Of a DNA stretch of 64,000 nt, positions 36,228 to 45,525 are shown one piece after another. Below the pieces are notes generated by a model that worked only from the letters and a program-made list of their open reading frames with translations, was not told where the DNA came from and did not search any database. The stretch lies in the NCBI RefSeq assembly GCF_900105805.1, contig NZ_LT629788.1, positions 992,001 to 1,056,000 of the forward strand, read 5' to 3'. Position 1 is the first letter of the stretch, and each line of letters begins with the position of its first letter. The position numbers and the translations under genes were made by a program. The DNA comes from Pseudomonas moraviensis (GTDB lineage Bacteria > Pseudomonadota > Gammaproteobacteria > Pseudomonadales > Pseudomonadaceae).

Positions 36228-37235
36228 TCACTGAACCGCAACCGCAGGCGTGTTCAACAACACAACCGCAGCGGTCACCAGCAAATTGATCAGGGTCAGT
36301 GGCAGGCAGAATTTCCAGCTGAAATCCATCACCTGGTCATAACGCGGACGCGGGATGGAAGCGCGCAGCAGGATGAACAGCATGATGAAGAACGCGGTCT
36401 TCAGTGCGAACCAGACGAAGGACAGTTGCGGCAGGATGCCGAACGGACCGTGCCAGCCACCGAAGAACAGGGTGACCAGCAGCGCCGAGATCAGGATGAT
36501 GCCGATGTATTCACCGACGAAGAACATGCCCCATTTCATACCGGCGTATTCAATGTGGTAACCGTCGGCCAGTTCCTGTTCTGCTTCCGGCTGGTCGAAC
36601 GGGTGACGGTGAGTCACGGCGACGCCAGCGATGAAGAAGGTACAGAAGCCGAAGAACTGCGGAATGATGAACCACAGGTTCTGCGCCTGGTACTCGACGA
36701 TGTCGCGCATGTTGAACGAGCCGACCTGGACCACGATGCCCATCAGGGCCAGGCCCATGAACACTTCGTAGGACACGGTCTGCGCCGAGGCACGCAAGCT
36801 GCCGAGCAGGGCGAACTTGTTGTTGCTCGACCAGCCGGCGAACAGCACGGCGTACACCGACAGACCGGCCATGGCGAAGAAGAACAGCAGGCCGATGTTC
36901 AGATCCGCCACGCCCCAGGTCGGGGTGATCGGGATGATCGCGAAGGCGATCAGCAGGGCGGACATGGCCACCACCGGTGCCAAAGTGAAGATCACCTTGT
37001 CGGCAAACGGCGGGGTCCAGTCTTCCTTGAAGAACATCTTCAGCATGTCGGCGGCGATCTGGAACATGCCGAACGGGCCAACGCGGTTCGGACCGTAACG
37101 GTCCTGCCACCAGCCCAGCAGGCGACGTTCGACAAAGCTGAGCAAGGCGCCCGCGACCACCACGGCCAGCAGGATCACGATGGCTTTGATGACCGTCAGG
37201 ATCACATCGATCACTTCAGGGGTGAACCAGGTCAT
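36228..37235 (-). CDS. nuoH: NADH-quinone oxidoreductase subunit H
   Basis: A 335-residue, eight-helix subunit forming much of the quinone chamber. It shows RRLLGWWQDRYGPNRVGPFGMFQIAADMLKMF, FAMAGLSVYAVLFAGWSSNNKFALLGSLRASAQTVSYE and FDQPEAEQELADGYHIEYAGMKWGMFF, with the conserved acidic funnel residues. It overlaps the nuoG stop by 4 bp. Confidence 0.97.
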   Translation of the reverse strand: MTWFTPEVIDVILTVIKAIVILLAVVVAGALLSFVERRLLGWWQDRYGPNRVGPFGMFQIAADMLKMFFKEDWTPPFADKVIFTLAPVVAMSALLIAFAIIPITPTWGVADLNIGLLFFFAMAGLSVYAVLFAGWSSNNKFALLGSLRASAQTVSYEVFMGLALMGIVVQVGSFNMRDIVEYQAQNLWFIIPQFFGFCTFFIAGVAVTHRHPFDQPEAEQELADGYHIEYAGMKWGMFFVGEYIGIILISALLVTLFFGGWHGPFGILPQLSFVWFALKTAFFIMLFILLRASIPRPRYDQVMDFSWKFCLPLTLINLLVTAAVVLLNTPAVAVQ

Positions 37236-39946
37236 TGCGCTGCCTCCTGCAGACCGTCGACGGACACGCCGGCGAATGCCGGTGGAATGCCAGCGATGCC
37301 CGCAGGCAATGCCACCAGACCGGCGCCCAGTTCTTCATTGATGCGCAGCGGCAGACGCAGGGTCTGGCCGGCCACGTTCAGGCTCAGCAGGGCACCGTCG
37401 TTGACACCGAGGCGGTCGGCTTCGGATTTCGCCAGAGCCACATATGGCGCCGGAATGCGTTCTTGCACCGGGGCGGCTTTCGACGAGTTCTCTTCGCTGC
37501 CGAACAGGTGGAAGAACGGCACGGCTTGCCAGGTACCCGGCGCCGGGTTGAAGGCACGCGGCGCAGCGGCGAACCAGTTCAGCGAATCGCCAGTGCTTTC
37601 GATCAGGCGTGTGCCCGGGTCGCCAGCGCGCAGATGACCACCGACTTCGTCCTGGAACTTGTTCCACGCTTGTGGCGAGTTCCAGCCCGGCGACCATGCG
37701 AATGGCACCTGCTGACGCGGTTCGGCAGAGCCCGAGTAACCTTCCATGGAGAAGGCGAACGCGGTGTCCTGGTCTTGCGGGGTACGCGGTTCGTGAACGC
37801 TGATGTCGGCGCGCATTGCGGTGCGACCGGAGTAACGCAGCGGCTCACGCGCCAGTTTCAGACCCTTGATGCGGAACGCAGCGGAAGGTGCAGCATCGAC
37901 GATACGTGCCAGTTGCGCGGTGCTCGAGGCAACGGCAGCGGTGACGTGGTCGAGTTGTGTCCAGTCGATCGGCTGGTTCAGCAGGGTCGCGCGCAGGGCG
38001 TGCAGCCAGCGCCAGCCTTCGTGCACCAGAATGCTCGCGTCGAGGTATTGCGGATCGAAAACCTGGAAGAAGCGCTGGGCGCGACCTTCCTGGCTGACCA
38101 GCGTACCGTCGCCTTCGGCGAAGCTCGCCGCTGGCAGCACCAGGTGCGCGCGATCGGTGGTGGCGGTTTTCTGATGGTCGGCGACGATCACCACTTTCGC
38201 GGCGTTCAGCGCAGCATCGACCTTGGCTTTGGCGGTGCGGGTGTACAGATCGTTTTCCAGCACGACGATAGCGTCGGCCTTGCCATCGATGACCGCTTGC
38301 AGCGCGGCGTCGACCGATTCGCCACCGAGCATGGCCAGACCGAGGCTGTTGGCCTCCGGCACGATCAGGCTGATCGAACCGTTCTTCTCGCGCAGCTTCA
38401 GGGCCTTGGCGATGTTCGCGGCGGCTTCGATCAAGGCTTTGGAACCCAGCGAAGTACCGGCGATGATCAGCGGGCGCTTGGCGGCGAGCAGGGCGTCGGC
38501 GATGCGCTGCGCCAGTTCCACGGCTTCAGCGTCCAGGCCTTCGACAGCCGGAGCGCTGGCATCGAGGGCGTGAGCCACGGCGAAACCGATGCGTGCCAGG
38601 TCGTCCGGAGCTGCGTGTACGCATTCTTCAGCGACGTCGTCGAGCTTGGTTTCGGCGAGGCTGGCGATAAACAGCGGGTTCAGCGCGTGCTGACCGATGT
38701 TCTTCACCGCCGCGTCGAGCCAAGGCTGGACGCGCATGGCTTCGGCCATGTCTTCAGCCTTGCCCTTGACCGACTGACGCAGGGCCAGGGCCATGCGCGC
38801 GGCGGTCTGGGTCAGGTCTTCGCCGAGGACGAAGATCGCATCGTGGTCTTCGATGTCGCGCATGTTCGGCACAGGCAGCGGGCTGTCGTGCAGCACCTGC
38901 AGGACCAGACGGATGCGCTCCAGCTCGGAGGCTTCGATACCTGAGTAGAAGTGCTCGGCACCGACCAGTTCGCGCAACGCGTAGTTGCTTTCGAGGCTGG
39001 CACGCGGCGAACCGATACCGACGATGTTGCGCCCGCGCAGCAGGTCGGCAGCTTTATCCAGCGCCGCGTCGAGGCTGAGCTTGGTGCCATCGGCCAGCAG
39101 CGGCTGACGTGGACGGTCGGTACGGTTGACGTAGCCGTAGCCGAAACGGCCACGGTCGCAGAGGAAGTACTGGTTCACCGAACCGTTGAAGCGGTTTTCG
39201 ATACGACGCAGTTCACCGTAACGCTCGCCCGGGGAGATGTTGCAACCGCTCGAGCAGCCGTGGCAGATGCTCGGCGCGAACTGCATGTCCCACTTGCGGT
39301 TGTAGCGCTCGGAGTGAGTCTTGTCGGTGAACACACCGGTCGGGCAGACCTCGGTGAGGTTGCCGGAGAATTCGCTCTCGAGGGTGCCGTCTTCCACGCG
39401 ACCGAAGTACACGTTGTCGTGGGCGCCGAACACACCGAGGTCGGTGCCGCCGGCGTAGTCCTTGTAGAAACGCACGCAGCGGTAGCAGGCGATGCAGCGG
39501 TTCATTTCGTGGGAAATGAACGGGCCCAGTTGCTGGTTCTGGTGGGTGCGCTTGCTGAAGCGATAGCGGCGCTCGTTGTGGCCGGTCATCACTGTCATGT
39601 CTTGCAGGTGGCAGTGACCGCCTTCCTCGCACACCGGGCAGTCGTGCGGGTGGTTGGTCATCAGCCATTCGACAACGCTGGCGCGGAACGCCTTGGATTC
39701 TTCATCGTCGATGGAGATCCAGGTGTTGTCGGTGGCTGGGGTCATGCAGGACATGACGATGCGACCACGGGTGTCGTTCTCGTCGGTGTACTGCTTGACC
39801 GCGCACTGGCGGCAGGCCCCGACGCTACCAAGCGCGGGGTGCCAGCAGAAATATGGAATGTCGAGGCCCAGCGACAGACATGCCTGTAACAGGTTGTCTG
39901 CCCCGTCGACTTCGAGCGCTTTGCCGTCTACGTGGATAGTGGCCAT
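37232..39946 (-). CDS. nuoG: NADH-quinone oxidoreductase subunit G
   Basis: A 904-residue iron-sulphur and molybdopterin-oxidoreductase-like subunit. Near the N-terminus are a [2Fe-2S] ligand set (YFCWHPALGSVGACRQCAV, then the Cys of MSCMTP), the HDCPVCEEGGHCHLQD cluster and CIACYRCVRFYKD. CHGCSSGCN follows near residue 230 (cluster N7, as in E. coli). The C-terminal molybdopterin-fold region lacks cofactor. Unusually for this compact operon, 135 bp separate it from nuoF, and that gap holds a strong hairpin. Confidence 0.96.
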   Translation of the reverse strand: MATIHVDGKALEVDGADNLLQACLSLGLDIPYFCWHPALGSVGACRQCAVKQYTDENDTRGRIVMSCMTPATDNTWISIDDEESKAFRASVVEWLMTNHPHDCPVCEEGGHCHLQDMTVMTGHNERRYRFSKRTHQNQQLGPFISHEMNRCIACYRCVRFYKDYAGGTDLGVFGAHDNVYFGRVEDGTLESEFSGNLTEVCPTGVFTDKTHSERYNRKWDMQFAPSICHGCSSGCNISPGERYGELRRIENRFNGSVNQYFLCDRGRFGYGYVNRTDRPRQPLLADGTKLSLDAALDKAADLLRGRNIVGIGSPRASLESNYALRELVGAEHFYSGIEASELERIRLVLQVLHDSPLPVPNMRDIEDHDAIFVLGEDLTQTAARMALALRQSVKGKAEDMAEAMRVQPWLDAAVKNIGQHALNPLFIASLAETKLDDVAEECVHAAPDDLARIGFAVAHALDASAPAVEGLDAEAVELAQRIADALLAAKRPLIIAGTSLGSKALIEAAANIAKALKLREKNGSISLIVPEANSLGLAMLGGESVDAALQAVIDGKADAIVVLENDLYTRTAKAKVDAALNAAKVVIVADHQKTATTDRAHLVLPAASFAEGDGTLVSQEGRAQRFFQVFDPQYLDASILVHEGWRWLHALRATLLNQPIDWTQLDHVTAAVASSTAQLARIVDAAPSAAFRIKGLKLAREPLRYSGRTAMRADISVHEPRTPQDQDTAFAFSMEGYSGSAEPRQQVPFAWSPGWNSPQAWNKFQDEVGGHLRAGDPGTRLIESTGDSLNWFAAAPRAFNPAPGTWQAVPFFHLFGSEENSSKAAPVQERIPAPYVALAKSEADRLGVNDGALLSLNVAGQTLRLPLRINEELGAGLVALPAGIAGIPPAFAGVSVDGLQEAAQ

Positions 39947-40044
39947 GGTTCAAAGGTCTTCGTTGGCCCGGTGTCAGCGGGCGTGGCTAATGGAATCTTG
40001 TTATGCGTCCGAATCCAAACAGCCCCGAAGGGCGTCATCGGACG

Positions 40045-40074
40045 AAAGGCGAAGGGCACGGACCCTTCGCCTTT
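40045..40074 (-). other. Strong hairpin between nuoF and nuoG
   Basis: AAAGGCGAAGGG and CCCTTCGCCTTT form a perfect 12-bp stem with a 6-nt loop, starting 7 bp after the nuoF stop. On the operon strand only three T follow, so it is a weak terminator at best. An mRNA-stabilising or partial attenuating role between the nuoA-F and nuoG-N parts of the transcript is inferred. Confidence 0.7.
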
Positions 40075-40081
40075 TAAGCGT

Positions 40082-41437
40082 TTACGCGCCGACTACGATC
40101 GGCCTTGCCAGAGGCGGGACGGCGGCGCTGACAGGCGCGATACCGGCTTCGAACTCTGGACGGAAGTATTTGATGGCGCTGCCCAGCGGCTCCACGGCAC
40201 CCGGTGCGTGAGCACAGAAGGTTTTGCCCGGGCCAAGGAAACCGACCAGACCCAGCAGGGTCTCGATGTCGCCTGGCTGGCCCTTGCCCTGTTCGATGGC
40301 CATCAGCAGCTTGACGCTCCATGGCAGACCATCGCGGCACGGGGTGCAGAAACCGCAGGATTCACGGGCGAAGAACTGCTCCATGTTGCGCAGCAGCGAG
40401 ACCATGTTGACGCTGTCGTCCACCGCCATCGCCAGGCCGGTACCCATACGGGTGCCGACCTTGGCGATGCCGCCGGCATACATTTGTGCGTCGAGGTGCT
40501 CCGGCAGGAGGAAACCGGTACCGGCGCCCCCCGGCTGCCAGGCCTTGAGCTTGAAGCCGTCGCGCATGCCGCCGGCGTAGTCTTCGAAGAGCTCGCGACC
40601 GGTGACGCCGAATGGCAGTTCCCACAGGCCCGGATTCTTGACCTTGCCGGAGAATCCCATGAGCTTGGTGCCCATGTCTTCGGAGCCTTCGCGGGCCAAC
40701 GATTTGTACCAGTCAACGCCGTCGGCAATGATCGCCGGCACGTTGCACAGGGTTTCGACGTTGTTCACGCAGGTCGGCTTGCCCCACACACCGACGGCGG
40801 CAGGGAAGGGCGGCTTGGAGCGCGGGTTGGCGCGGCGGCCTTCGAGGGAGTTGATCAGTGCGGTTTCTTCACCGCAGATGTAACGCCCGGCGCCAGTGTG
40901 GACGAACAGTTCGAAATCGAAACCGCTGCCCAGAATGTTCTTGCCCAGCAGGCCGGCCGCCTTGGCTTCTTCCACGGCACGGTTGAGGTGCTTGGCGGCG
41001 GTGGTGTATTCGCCGCGCAGGAAGATGTAGCCACGGTAGGTTTTCAGTGCGCGGGCACTGATCAGCATGCCTTCGATCAGCAGATGGGGCAGTTGCTCCA
41101 TCAGCATGCGGTCTTTCCAGGTGTTCGGCTCCATTTCATCCGCGTTGCACAGCAGGTAGCGGATGTTGATGGATTCGTCCTTGGGCATCAGACCCCACTT
41201 CACGCCAGTGGGGAAGCCGGCACCGCCGCGACCCTTGAGGCCGGCGTCTTTCACGGTCTGGACGATGGCGTCCTGATCCATGTCGGCGAAGGCTTTGCGC
41301 GCGGCAGCGTAACCGTTCTTGGCCTGGTACTCGTCGAGCCACACGGCTTCGCCGTCATCGCGCAGACGCCAGGTCAGGGGATGCGTCTCGGCCGACCGCT
41401 GAATGCGGTTGGCAGGACCGAAAGATGTCAGGGTCAT
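40082..41437 (-). CDS. nuoF: NADH-quinone oxidoreductase subunit F
   Basis: The 451-residue NADH- and FMN-binding subunit. It carries GRGGAGFPTGVKWGLMP (nucleotide/FMN site), NADEMEPNTWKDR, AYICGEETALINSLEG-type ligand loop (seen as RYICGEETALINSLEG) and the [4Fe-4S] N3 motif ESCGFCTPCRDG. The start overlaps nuoE by 4 bp. Confidence 0.97.
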   Translation of the reverse strand: MTLTSFGPANRIQRSAETHPLTWRLRDDGEAVWLDEYQAKNGYAAARKAFADMDQDAIVQTVKDAGLKGRGGAGFPTGVKWGLMPKDESINIRYLLCNADEMEPNTWKDRMLMEQLPHLLIEGMLISARALKTYRGYIFLRGEYTTAAKHLNRAVEEAKAAGLLGKNILGSGFDFELFVHTGAGRYICGEETALINSLEGRRANPRSKPPFPAAVGVWGKPTCVNNVETLCNVPAIIADGVDWYKSLAREGSEDMGTKLMGFSGKVKNPGLWELPFGVTGRELFEDYAGGMRDGFKLKAWQPGGAGTGFLLPEHLDAQMYAGGIAKVGTRMGTGLAMAVDDSVNMVSLLRNMEQFFARESCGFCTPCRDGLPWSVKLLMAIEQGKGQPGDIETLLGLVGFLGPGKTFCAHAPGAVEPLGSAIKYFRPEFEAGIAPVSAAVPPLARPIVVGA

Positions 41438-41931
41438 ACGTAGCCCTCGAGCAGTTTGGCCACGCCAGCAGGCTGGACATCGCCAAAGGTGTCGTCGTCG
41501 ATCATCAGCGCCGGTGCCTTGTCGCAGTTGCCGAGGCAGCAGACAGGCAGCAGGGTGAAACGACCGTCGGCGGTGGTCTGACCCAGGCCGATGCCCAGAT
41601 TGTTCTGGATTTCGCTGACCACCGACTCGTGGCCGCCGATGTAGCAGACCATGCTGTCGCAGACGCGAATGATGTGGCGGCCGACCGGCTGACGGAAGAT
41701 CTGGCTGTAGAACGTCGCCACGCCTTCAACGTCGCTGGCCGGGATGCCGAGGATCTCGCCGATCGCGTACAGGGCGCCGTCCGGCACCCAGCCGCGTTCC
41801 TTCTGAACGATTTTCAGGGCTTCGATCGACGCCGCGCGCGGGTCTTCATAGTGATGCAGCTCGTGCTCGATGGCCGAGCGCTCGGTTTCACTCAAGGTGA
41901 AACGGTCTGTCTGGATAAGCGTGCTGTTCAT
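41434..41931 (-). CDS. nuoE: NADH-quinone oxidoreductase subunit E
   Basis: A 165-residue thioredoxin-like [2Fe-2S] subunit (cluster N1a). The ligands are in VCDSMVCYIGG and LPVCCLGNCDKAPALMIDD. It forms the NADH dehydrogenase module with NuoF and NuoG. Two bases separate it from nuoCD. Confidence 0.96.
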   Translation of the reverse strand: MNSTLIQTDRFTLSETERSAIEHELHHYEDPRAASIEALKIVQKERGWVPDGALYAIGEILGIPASDVEGVATFYSQIFRQPVGRHIIRVCDSMVCYIGGHESVVSEIQNNLGIGLGQTTADGRFTLLPVCCLGNCDKAPALMIDDDTFGDVQPAGVAKLLEGYV

Positions 41932-41933
41932 GC

Positions 41934-43718
41934 TTAGCGGTCCACGTCGGCCATAACGAAGTCGATACTACCCAGGTACGCAATCAAGTCCGCGACCATG
42001 CTGCCTTTGATCACCGAAGGGATCTGCTGCAGGTGCGGGAAGCTCGGAGTACGGATCCGGGTACGGTAGCTCATGGTGCCGCCGTCGCTCGTCAGGTAAT
42101 AACTGTTGATGCCCTTGGTCGCTTCGATCATCTGGAAGGATTCGTTGGCCGGCATGACCGGGCCCCACGAAACCTGCAGGAAGTGCGTGATCAGGGTTTC
42201 GATGTGCTGCAGCGTGCGCTCTTTCGGTGGCGGCGTGGTCAGCGGGTGATCCGCCTTGTACGGGCCTTCGGGCATGTTGCGCATGCATTGATCGATGATC
42301 TTGATGCTCTGGCGCATCTCTTCGACGCGAACCATGCAGCGGTCGTAGGCATCGCCGTTGACGGCCAGCGGCACTTCGAATTCGAAGTTCTCGTAGCCCG
42401 AATACGGACGCGCCTTGCGCAGGTCGAAATCGCAACCGGTCGAACGCAGGCCGGCACCGGTGACGCCCCATTCCAGGGCCTCTTTGGTGTTGTAGGCAGC
42501 GACGCCGACGGTACGGCCCTTGAGGATGCTGTTCTGCAGGGCGGCCTTGGTGTATTCGTCCAGGCGCTTGGGCATCCACTCGACGAAGTCCTTGACCAGT
42601 TTTTCCCAGCCGCGCGGCAGGTCGTGGGCGACACCACCGATGCGGTACCAGGCCGGATGCAGACGGAAACCGGTGATCGCCTCGATCACCGTGTACGCCT
42701 TCTGGCGGTCGGTGAAGGTGAAGAACACCGGCGTCATGGCGCCGACGTCCTGGATGTAGGTGCCAAGGAACAGCAGGTGACTGGTGATACGGAAGAACTC
42801 GGCCATCATGATGCGGATGACGTCGACCTTCTGCGGCACCTTGATGCCGGCGAGTTTCTCGACCGAGAGCACGTACGGCAGGTTGTTCATCACGCCGCCG
42901 AGGTAGTCGATGCGGTCGGTGTACGGAATGTAGCTGTGCCAGGACTGACGTTCGCCCATCTTCTCGGCGCCACGATGGTGGTAACCGATGTCCGGGACGC
43001 AATCGACGATCTCTTCGCCGTCCAGCTGCAGAATGATGCGGAACGCACCGTGCGCGGAAGGGTGGTTCGGGCCGAGGTTGAGGAACATGTAGTCCTCGTT
43101 GGCCCCGGAACGCTTCATGCCCCAGTCTTCGGGACGGAAACGCGCGGCTTCCTCTTCAAGCTGCTGCTTGGCGAGGTTGAGGCTGTACGGATCGAATTCG
43201 GTGGCGCGCGCCGGGAAGTCCTTGCGCAGCGGGTGACCTTCCCAGGTCGGCGGCATCATGATGCGCGACAGGTGCGGGTGGCCTTTGAAGTCGATGCCGA
43301 ACATGTCCCAGACTTCGCGCTCGTACCAGTTGGCGTTCGGCCAGATGCTGGTGACGGAAGGCATGCTGAGGTCGCCTTCGGACAAGGCCACCTTGATCAT
43401 CACGTCACTATTACGCTCCAGCGACATGAGGTGATAGAACACGGTGAAATCGGCGCCGGTCGGCAGCCCTTGACGTTTGGTGCGCAGACGCTCGTCCACG
43501 CCGTGCAGGTCATAGAGCATGACGTACGGCTTGGGCAGGTTGCGCAGGAAAGTCAGGACTTCAACCAGTCTGGCGCGGGCCACCCACAGCACCGGCATGC
43601 CGGTGCGGGTTGCCTGCGCGGTGAACGCTTCGGCGCCAAAACGGTTGTTCAGTTCGACGACCACATCCTGGTCGTCTGCCTTGTAAGGCGGGATGTACAG
43701 AGCACTGCCTGTAGTCAT
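41934..43718 (-). CDS. nuoCD: NADH-quinone oxidoreductase fused subunits C and D
   Basis: A 594-residue fusion of the 30-kDa (about 1-180) and 49-kDa (about 210-594) subunits, the normal form in Pseudomonas and enterobacteria. The C part has EREVWDMFGIDFKGHPHLSRIMMPPTWEGHPLRKD. The D part has LNLGPNHPSAHGAFRIILQLDGE (quinone-site His) and ends with the family C-terminus IDFVMADVDR. I start at ATG 43718 (MTTGSALYIPP); an upstream TTG in frame at 43742 is less likely. Confidence 0.97.
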   Translation of the reverse strand: MTTGSALYIPPYKADDQDVVVELNNRFGAEAFTAQATRTGMPVLWVARARLVEVLTFLRNLPKPYVMLYDLHGVDERLRTKRQGLPTGADFTVFYHLMSLERNSDVMIKVALSEGDLSMPSVTSIWPNANWYEREVWDMFGIDFKGHPHLSRIMMPPTWEGHPLRKDFPARATEFDPYSLNLAKQQLEEEAARFRPEDWGMKRSGANEDYMFLNLGPNHPSAHGAFRIILQLDGEEIVDCVPDIGYHHRGAEKMGERQSWHSYIPYTDRIDYLGGVMNNLPYVLSVEKLAGIKVPQKVDVIRIMMAEFFRITSHLLFLGTYIQDVGAMTPVFFTFTDRQKAYTVIEAITGFRLHPAWYRIGGVAHDLPRGWEKLVKDFVEWMPKRLDEYTKAALQNSILKGRTVGVAAYNTKEALEWGVTGAGLRSTGCDFDLRKARPYSGYENFEFEVPLAVNGDAYDRCMVRVEEMRQSIKIIDQCMRNMPEGPYKADHPLTTPPPKERTLQHIETLITHFLQVSWGPVMPANESFQMIEATKGINSYYLTSDGGTMSYRTRIRTPSFPHLQQIPSVIKGSMVADLIAYLGSIDFVMADVDR

Positions 43719-43787
43719 GGTTATTTTTTCGCTTTCGGTCAACGTAAAGAATGAAGCCAGCTTCTCGTTACTTGGAACAGAACTGGA

Positions 43788-44462
43788 TCAGACTTCGTCA
43801 GGGCTGCGCAGATTGGTGACTGCGATTCGCTGTTCGCGGCGCTGTTCCTTCTGCGATGGCATGTCGGCGCGATACACGCCTTGATCACCAACGACCCAGG
43901 AAAGCGGACGACGCTCCTGTCCAATCGATTCCTGCAACAGCATCAAGCCTTGCAGAAATGCTTCCGGACGGGGCGGGCAGCCAGGTACGTAGACGTCCAC
44001 GGGCAGGAACTTGTCTACGCCTTGAACCACGGAGTAGATGTCGTACATGCCGCCGGAGTTGGCGCACGAACCCATGGAGATGACCCATTTCGGTTCGAGC
44101 ATTTGCTCGTAGAGACGCTGGATGATCGGCGCCATCTTGATGAAGCAGGTACCGGCGATAACCATGAAGTCGGCCTGACGCGGCGAGGCCCGGATCACTT
44201 CGGCGCCAAAGCGCGCGATGTCGTGGGGCGCCGTGAAGGCGGTGGTCATTTCCACGTAGCAGCACGACAGGCCGAAGTTGTACGGCCACAGGGAGTTCTT
44301 ACGTCCCCAGTTGACCGCGCCACTCAGCACGTCTTCCAGCTTGCCCATGAAAATGTTTTTGTGGACTTGATCTTCTAACGGATCGGCAACGGTTTCCCGC
44401 TGGCCAATCGGATACTGCTCGTTAGGAGCATCGGGGTCGATCCTGGTGAGATTGTATTGCAT
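43788..44462 (-). CDS. nuoB: NADH-quinone oxidoreductase subunit B
   Basis: A 224-residue subunit holding terminal cluster N2. The tandem cysteines are in LSCCYVEMTT, with the others in MGSCANSGGM and VPGCPPRPE. ATG 44462 has GAGG 8 nt upstream; a TTG two codons earlier lacks that spacing. It sits 10 bp after nuoA and 69 bp before nuoCD. Confidence 0.97.
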   Translation of the reverse strand: MQYNLTRIDPDAPNEQYPIGQRETVADPLEDQVHKNIFMGKLEDVLSGAVNWGRKNSLWPYNFGLSCCYVEMTTAFTAPHDIARFGAEVIRASPRQADFMVIAGTCFIKMAPIIQRLYEQMLEPKWVISMGSCANSGGMYDIYSVVQGVDKFLPVDVYVPGCPPRPEAFLQGLMLLQESIGQERRPLSWVVGDQGVYRADMPSQKEQRREQRIAVTNLRSPDEV

Positions 44463-44472
44463 TGCCAAAGCC

Positions 44473-44886
44473 TCATTGTTTCAGCTTCGCCTGCCGCTTG
44501 CGACGAGCTTCCGGAGCCCAGTCAAGGGCGCCCACTCGGAACAGGTAGACAAGACCTGCCAACAGAATTGCTATGAAAACGAGAGCTTCGACGAATCCGG
44601 TCCAGCCGCTTTCGCGGACGGACACAGACCATGCAAAGAGAAAGAGGGCTTCGATATCGAAGATCACGAAGAGCATCGCGACCAGATAGAATTTGGCTGA
44701 GAGCCGCAAGCGGGCGCCACCGGTAGGTAGCATGCCCGACTCGAACGGTTCGTTTTTGCTGCGACCCCAGGCTTTTGACCCGAGGAGGCTGGAGACGCCA
44801 AGCATGAAGGCACACAGGCCGACGACACCCAGAAGGAAAATGGCAAAGCCCCAGTTGTGGGCCATGAGTCCTGTCGCTTCGGGCAT
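44473..44886 (-). CDS. nuoA: NADH-quinone oxidoreductase subunit A
   Basis: A 137-residue, three-helix subunit, first gene of the operon. It has the conserved KNEPFESGMLPTGGARLRLSAKFYLVAMLFVIFDIEALFLFAW segment, with the acidic residues of the ND3/NuoA loop and second helix. I chose ATG 44886 (MPEATGLMAHNWG); the frame stays open for 35 more codons without family similarity. Confidence 0.96.
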   Translation of the reverse strand: MPEATGLMAHNWGFAIFLLGVVGLCAFMLGVSSLLGSKAWGRSKNEPFESGMLPTGGARLRLSAKFYLVAMLFVIFDIEALFLFAWSVSVRESGWTGFVEALVFIAILLAGLVYLFRVGALDWAPEARRKRQAKLKQ

Positions 44887-45310
44887 GCTGGTAATCCTTA
44901 ACAGAGAGCAAAGGTCTCTGAGCTTGATAAAGAAATAAGGCAGTGACGATATGTCGCAGCAATCAATCGGGCTGATTTTATGGCTAAACACCCGGCAAGT
45001 AAAATTCCAAAGGCGAAATTATTTACCGGATTAAGGACATGGCGCTTGCTCACAGCCCTGCGGCCCATGCGTTGCGGGCATTAGCCGGGTTTCCATCAAT
45101 TATGTTTTGTAGGGTTTGTAACGAACATAGTTGCTGCTGAATGATAATTGATATCGTTTGCAGTGGTTTTGTAACTGTTTAACGAGTGAGTGGTTGGGAA
45201 GTTGTCTTACTTGCGCGTTACTGCAAGTAGCGAAGCCTACGGTTTTAGCGGAAATTTCTGACGCTTGTACCGCTTCAGATCAATGTTTCACGCCCACGCC
45301 ACAGATCCAC
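44887..45310. other. nuo leader and upstream region
   Basis: The nuo promoter must lie here, but I cannot assign a convincing -35/-10 pair. The region is A/T-richer than its surroundings. It contains a Fur-like site (45143-45161) and no plausible gene. A 66-codon frame on the plus strand runs from 45158 into the REP and has no coding character. Confidence 0.5.
45143..45161. promoter_or_regulatory. Possible Fur box
   Basis: GATAATTGATATCGTTTGC matches the 19-bp Fur consensus at 12 of 19 positions, with the first hexamer perfect. It lies about 260 bp upstream of nuoA and has no iron gene beside it, so the assignment is weak. Confidence 0.3.
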
Positions 45311-45400
45311 TGTAGGAGTGAGCCTGCTCGCGATGGCGGTCTGTCAGCCAGCACATGAGTTAACTGATAAACCGCTATCGCGAGCAGGCTCACTCCTACA
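45311..45400. repeat. REP pair, class A
   Basis: Arms TGTAGGAGTGAGCCTGCTCG and complement flank a loop of about 35 bp between the divergently placed nuo leader and the aceA terminator. Confidence 0.9.
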
Positions 45401-45430
45401 GGGATTTGTGGTGTTCATCAAAACTCAGGC

Positions 45431-45459
45431 AAAAAAACGCCCCGATCCAGTCGGGGCGT
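45431..45459 (-). terminator. Rho-independent terminator of aceA
   Basis: On the minus strand ACGCCCCGA-CTGGA-TCGGGGCGT is followed by six further T. The stem is 9 bp, and the element lies 67 bp after the aceA stop. Confidence 0.9.
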
Positions 45460-45525
45460 CAATCTTGCGGCTCTGCGGTTAGCTTTTGTTCGATCCGCAA
45501 AGGCCGTTTGCTCAGCGAAGCGCTA

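Noticed and set aside
45158..45358. A small gene or Fur-controlled sRNA after the Fur-like site
   Set aside because: The frame runs into a REP sequence, and I saw neither a PrrF-like core nor a terminator at a suitable distance.
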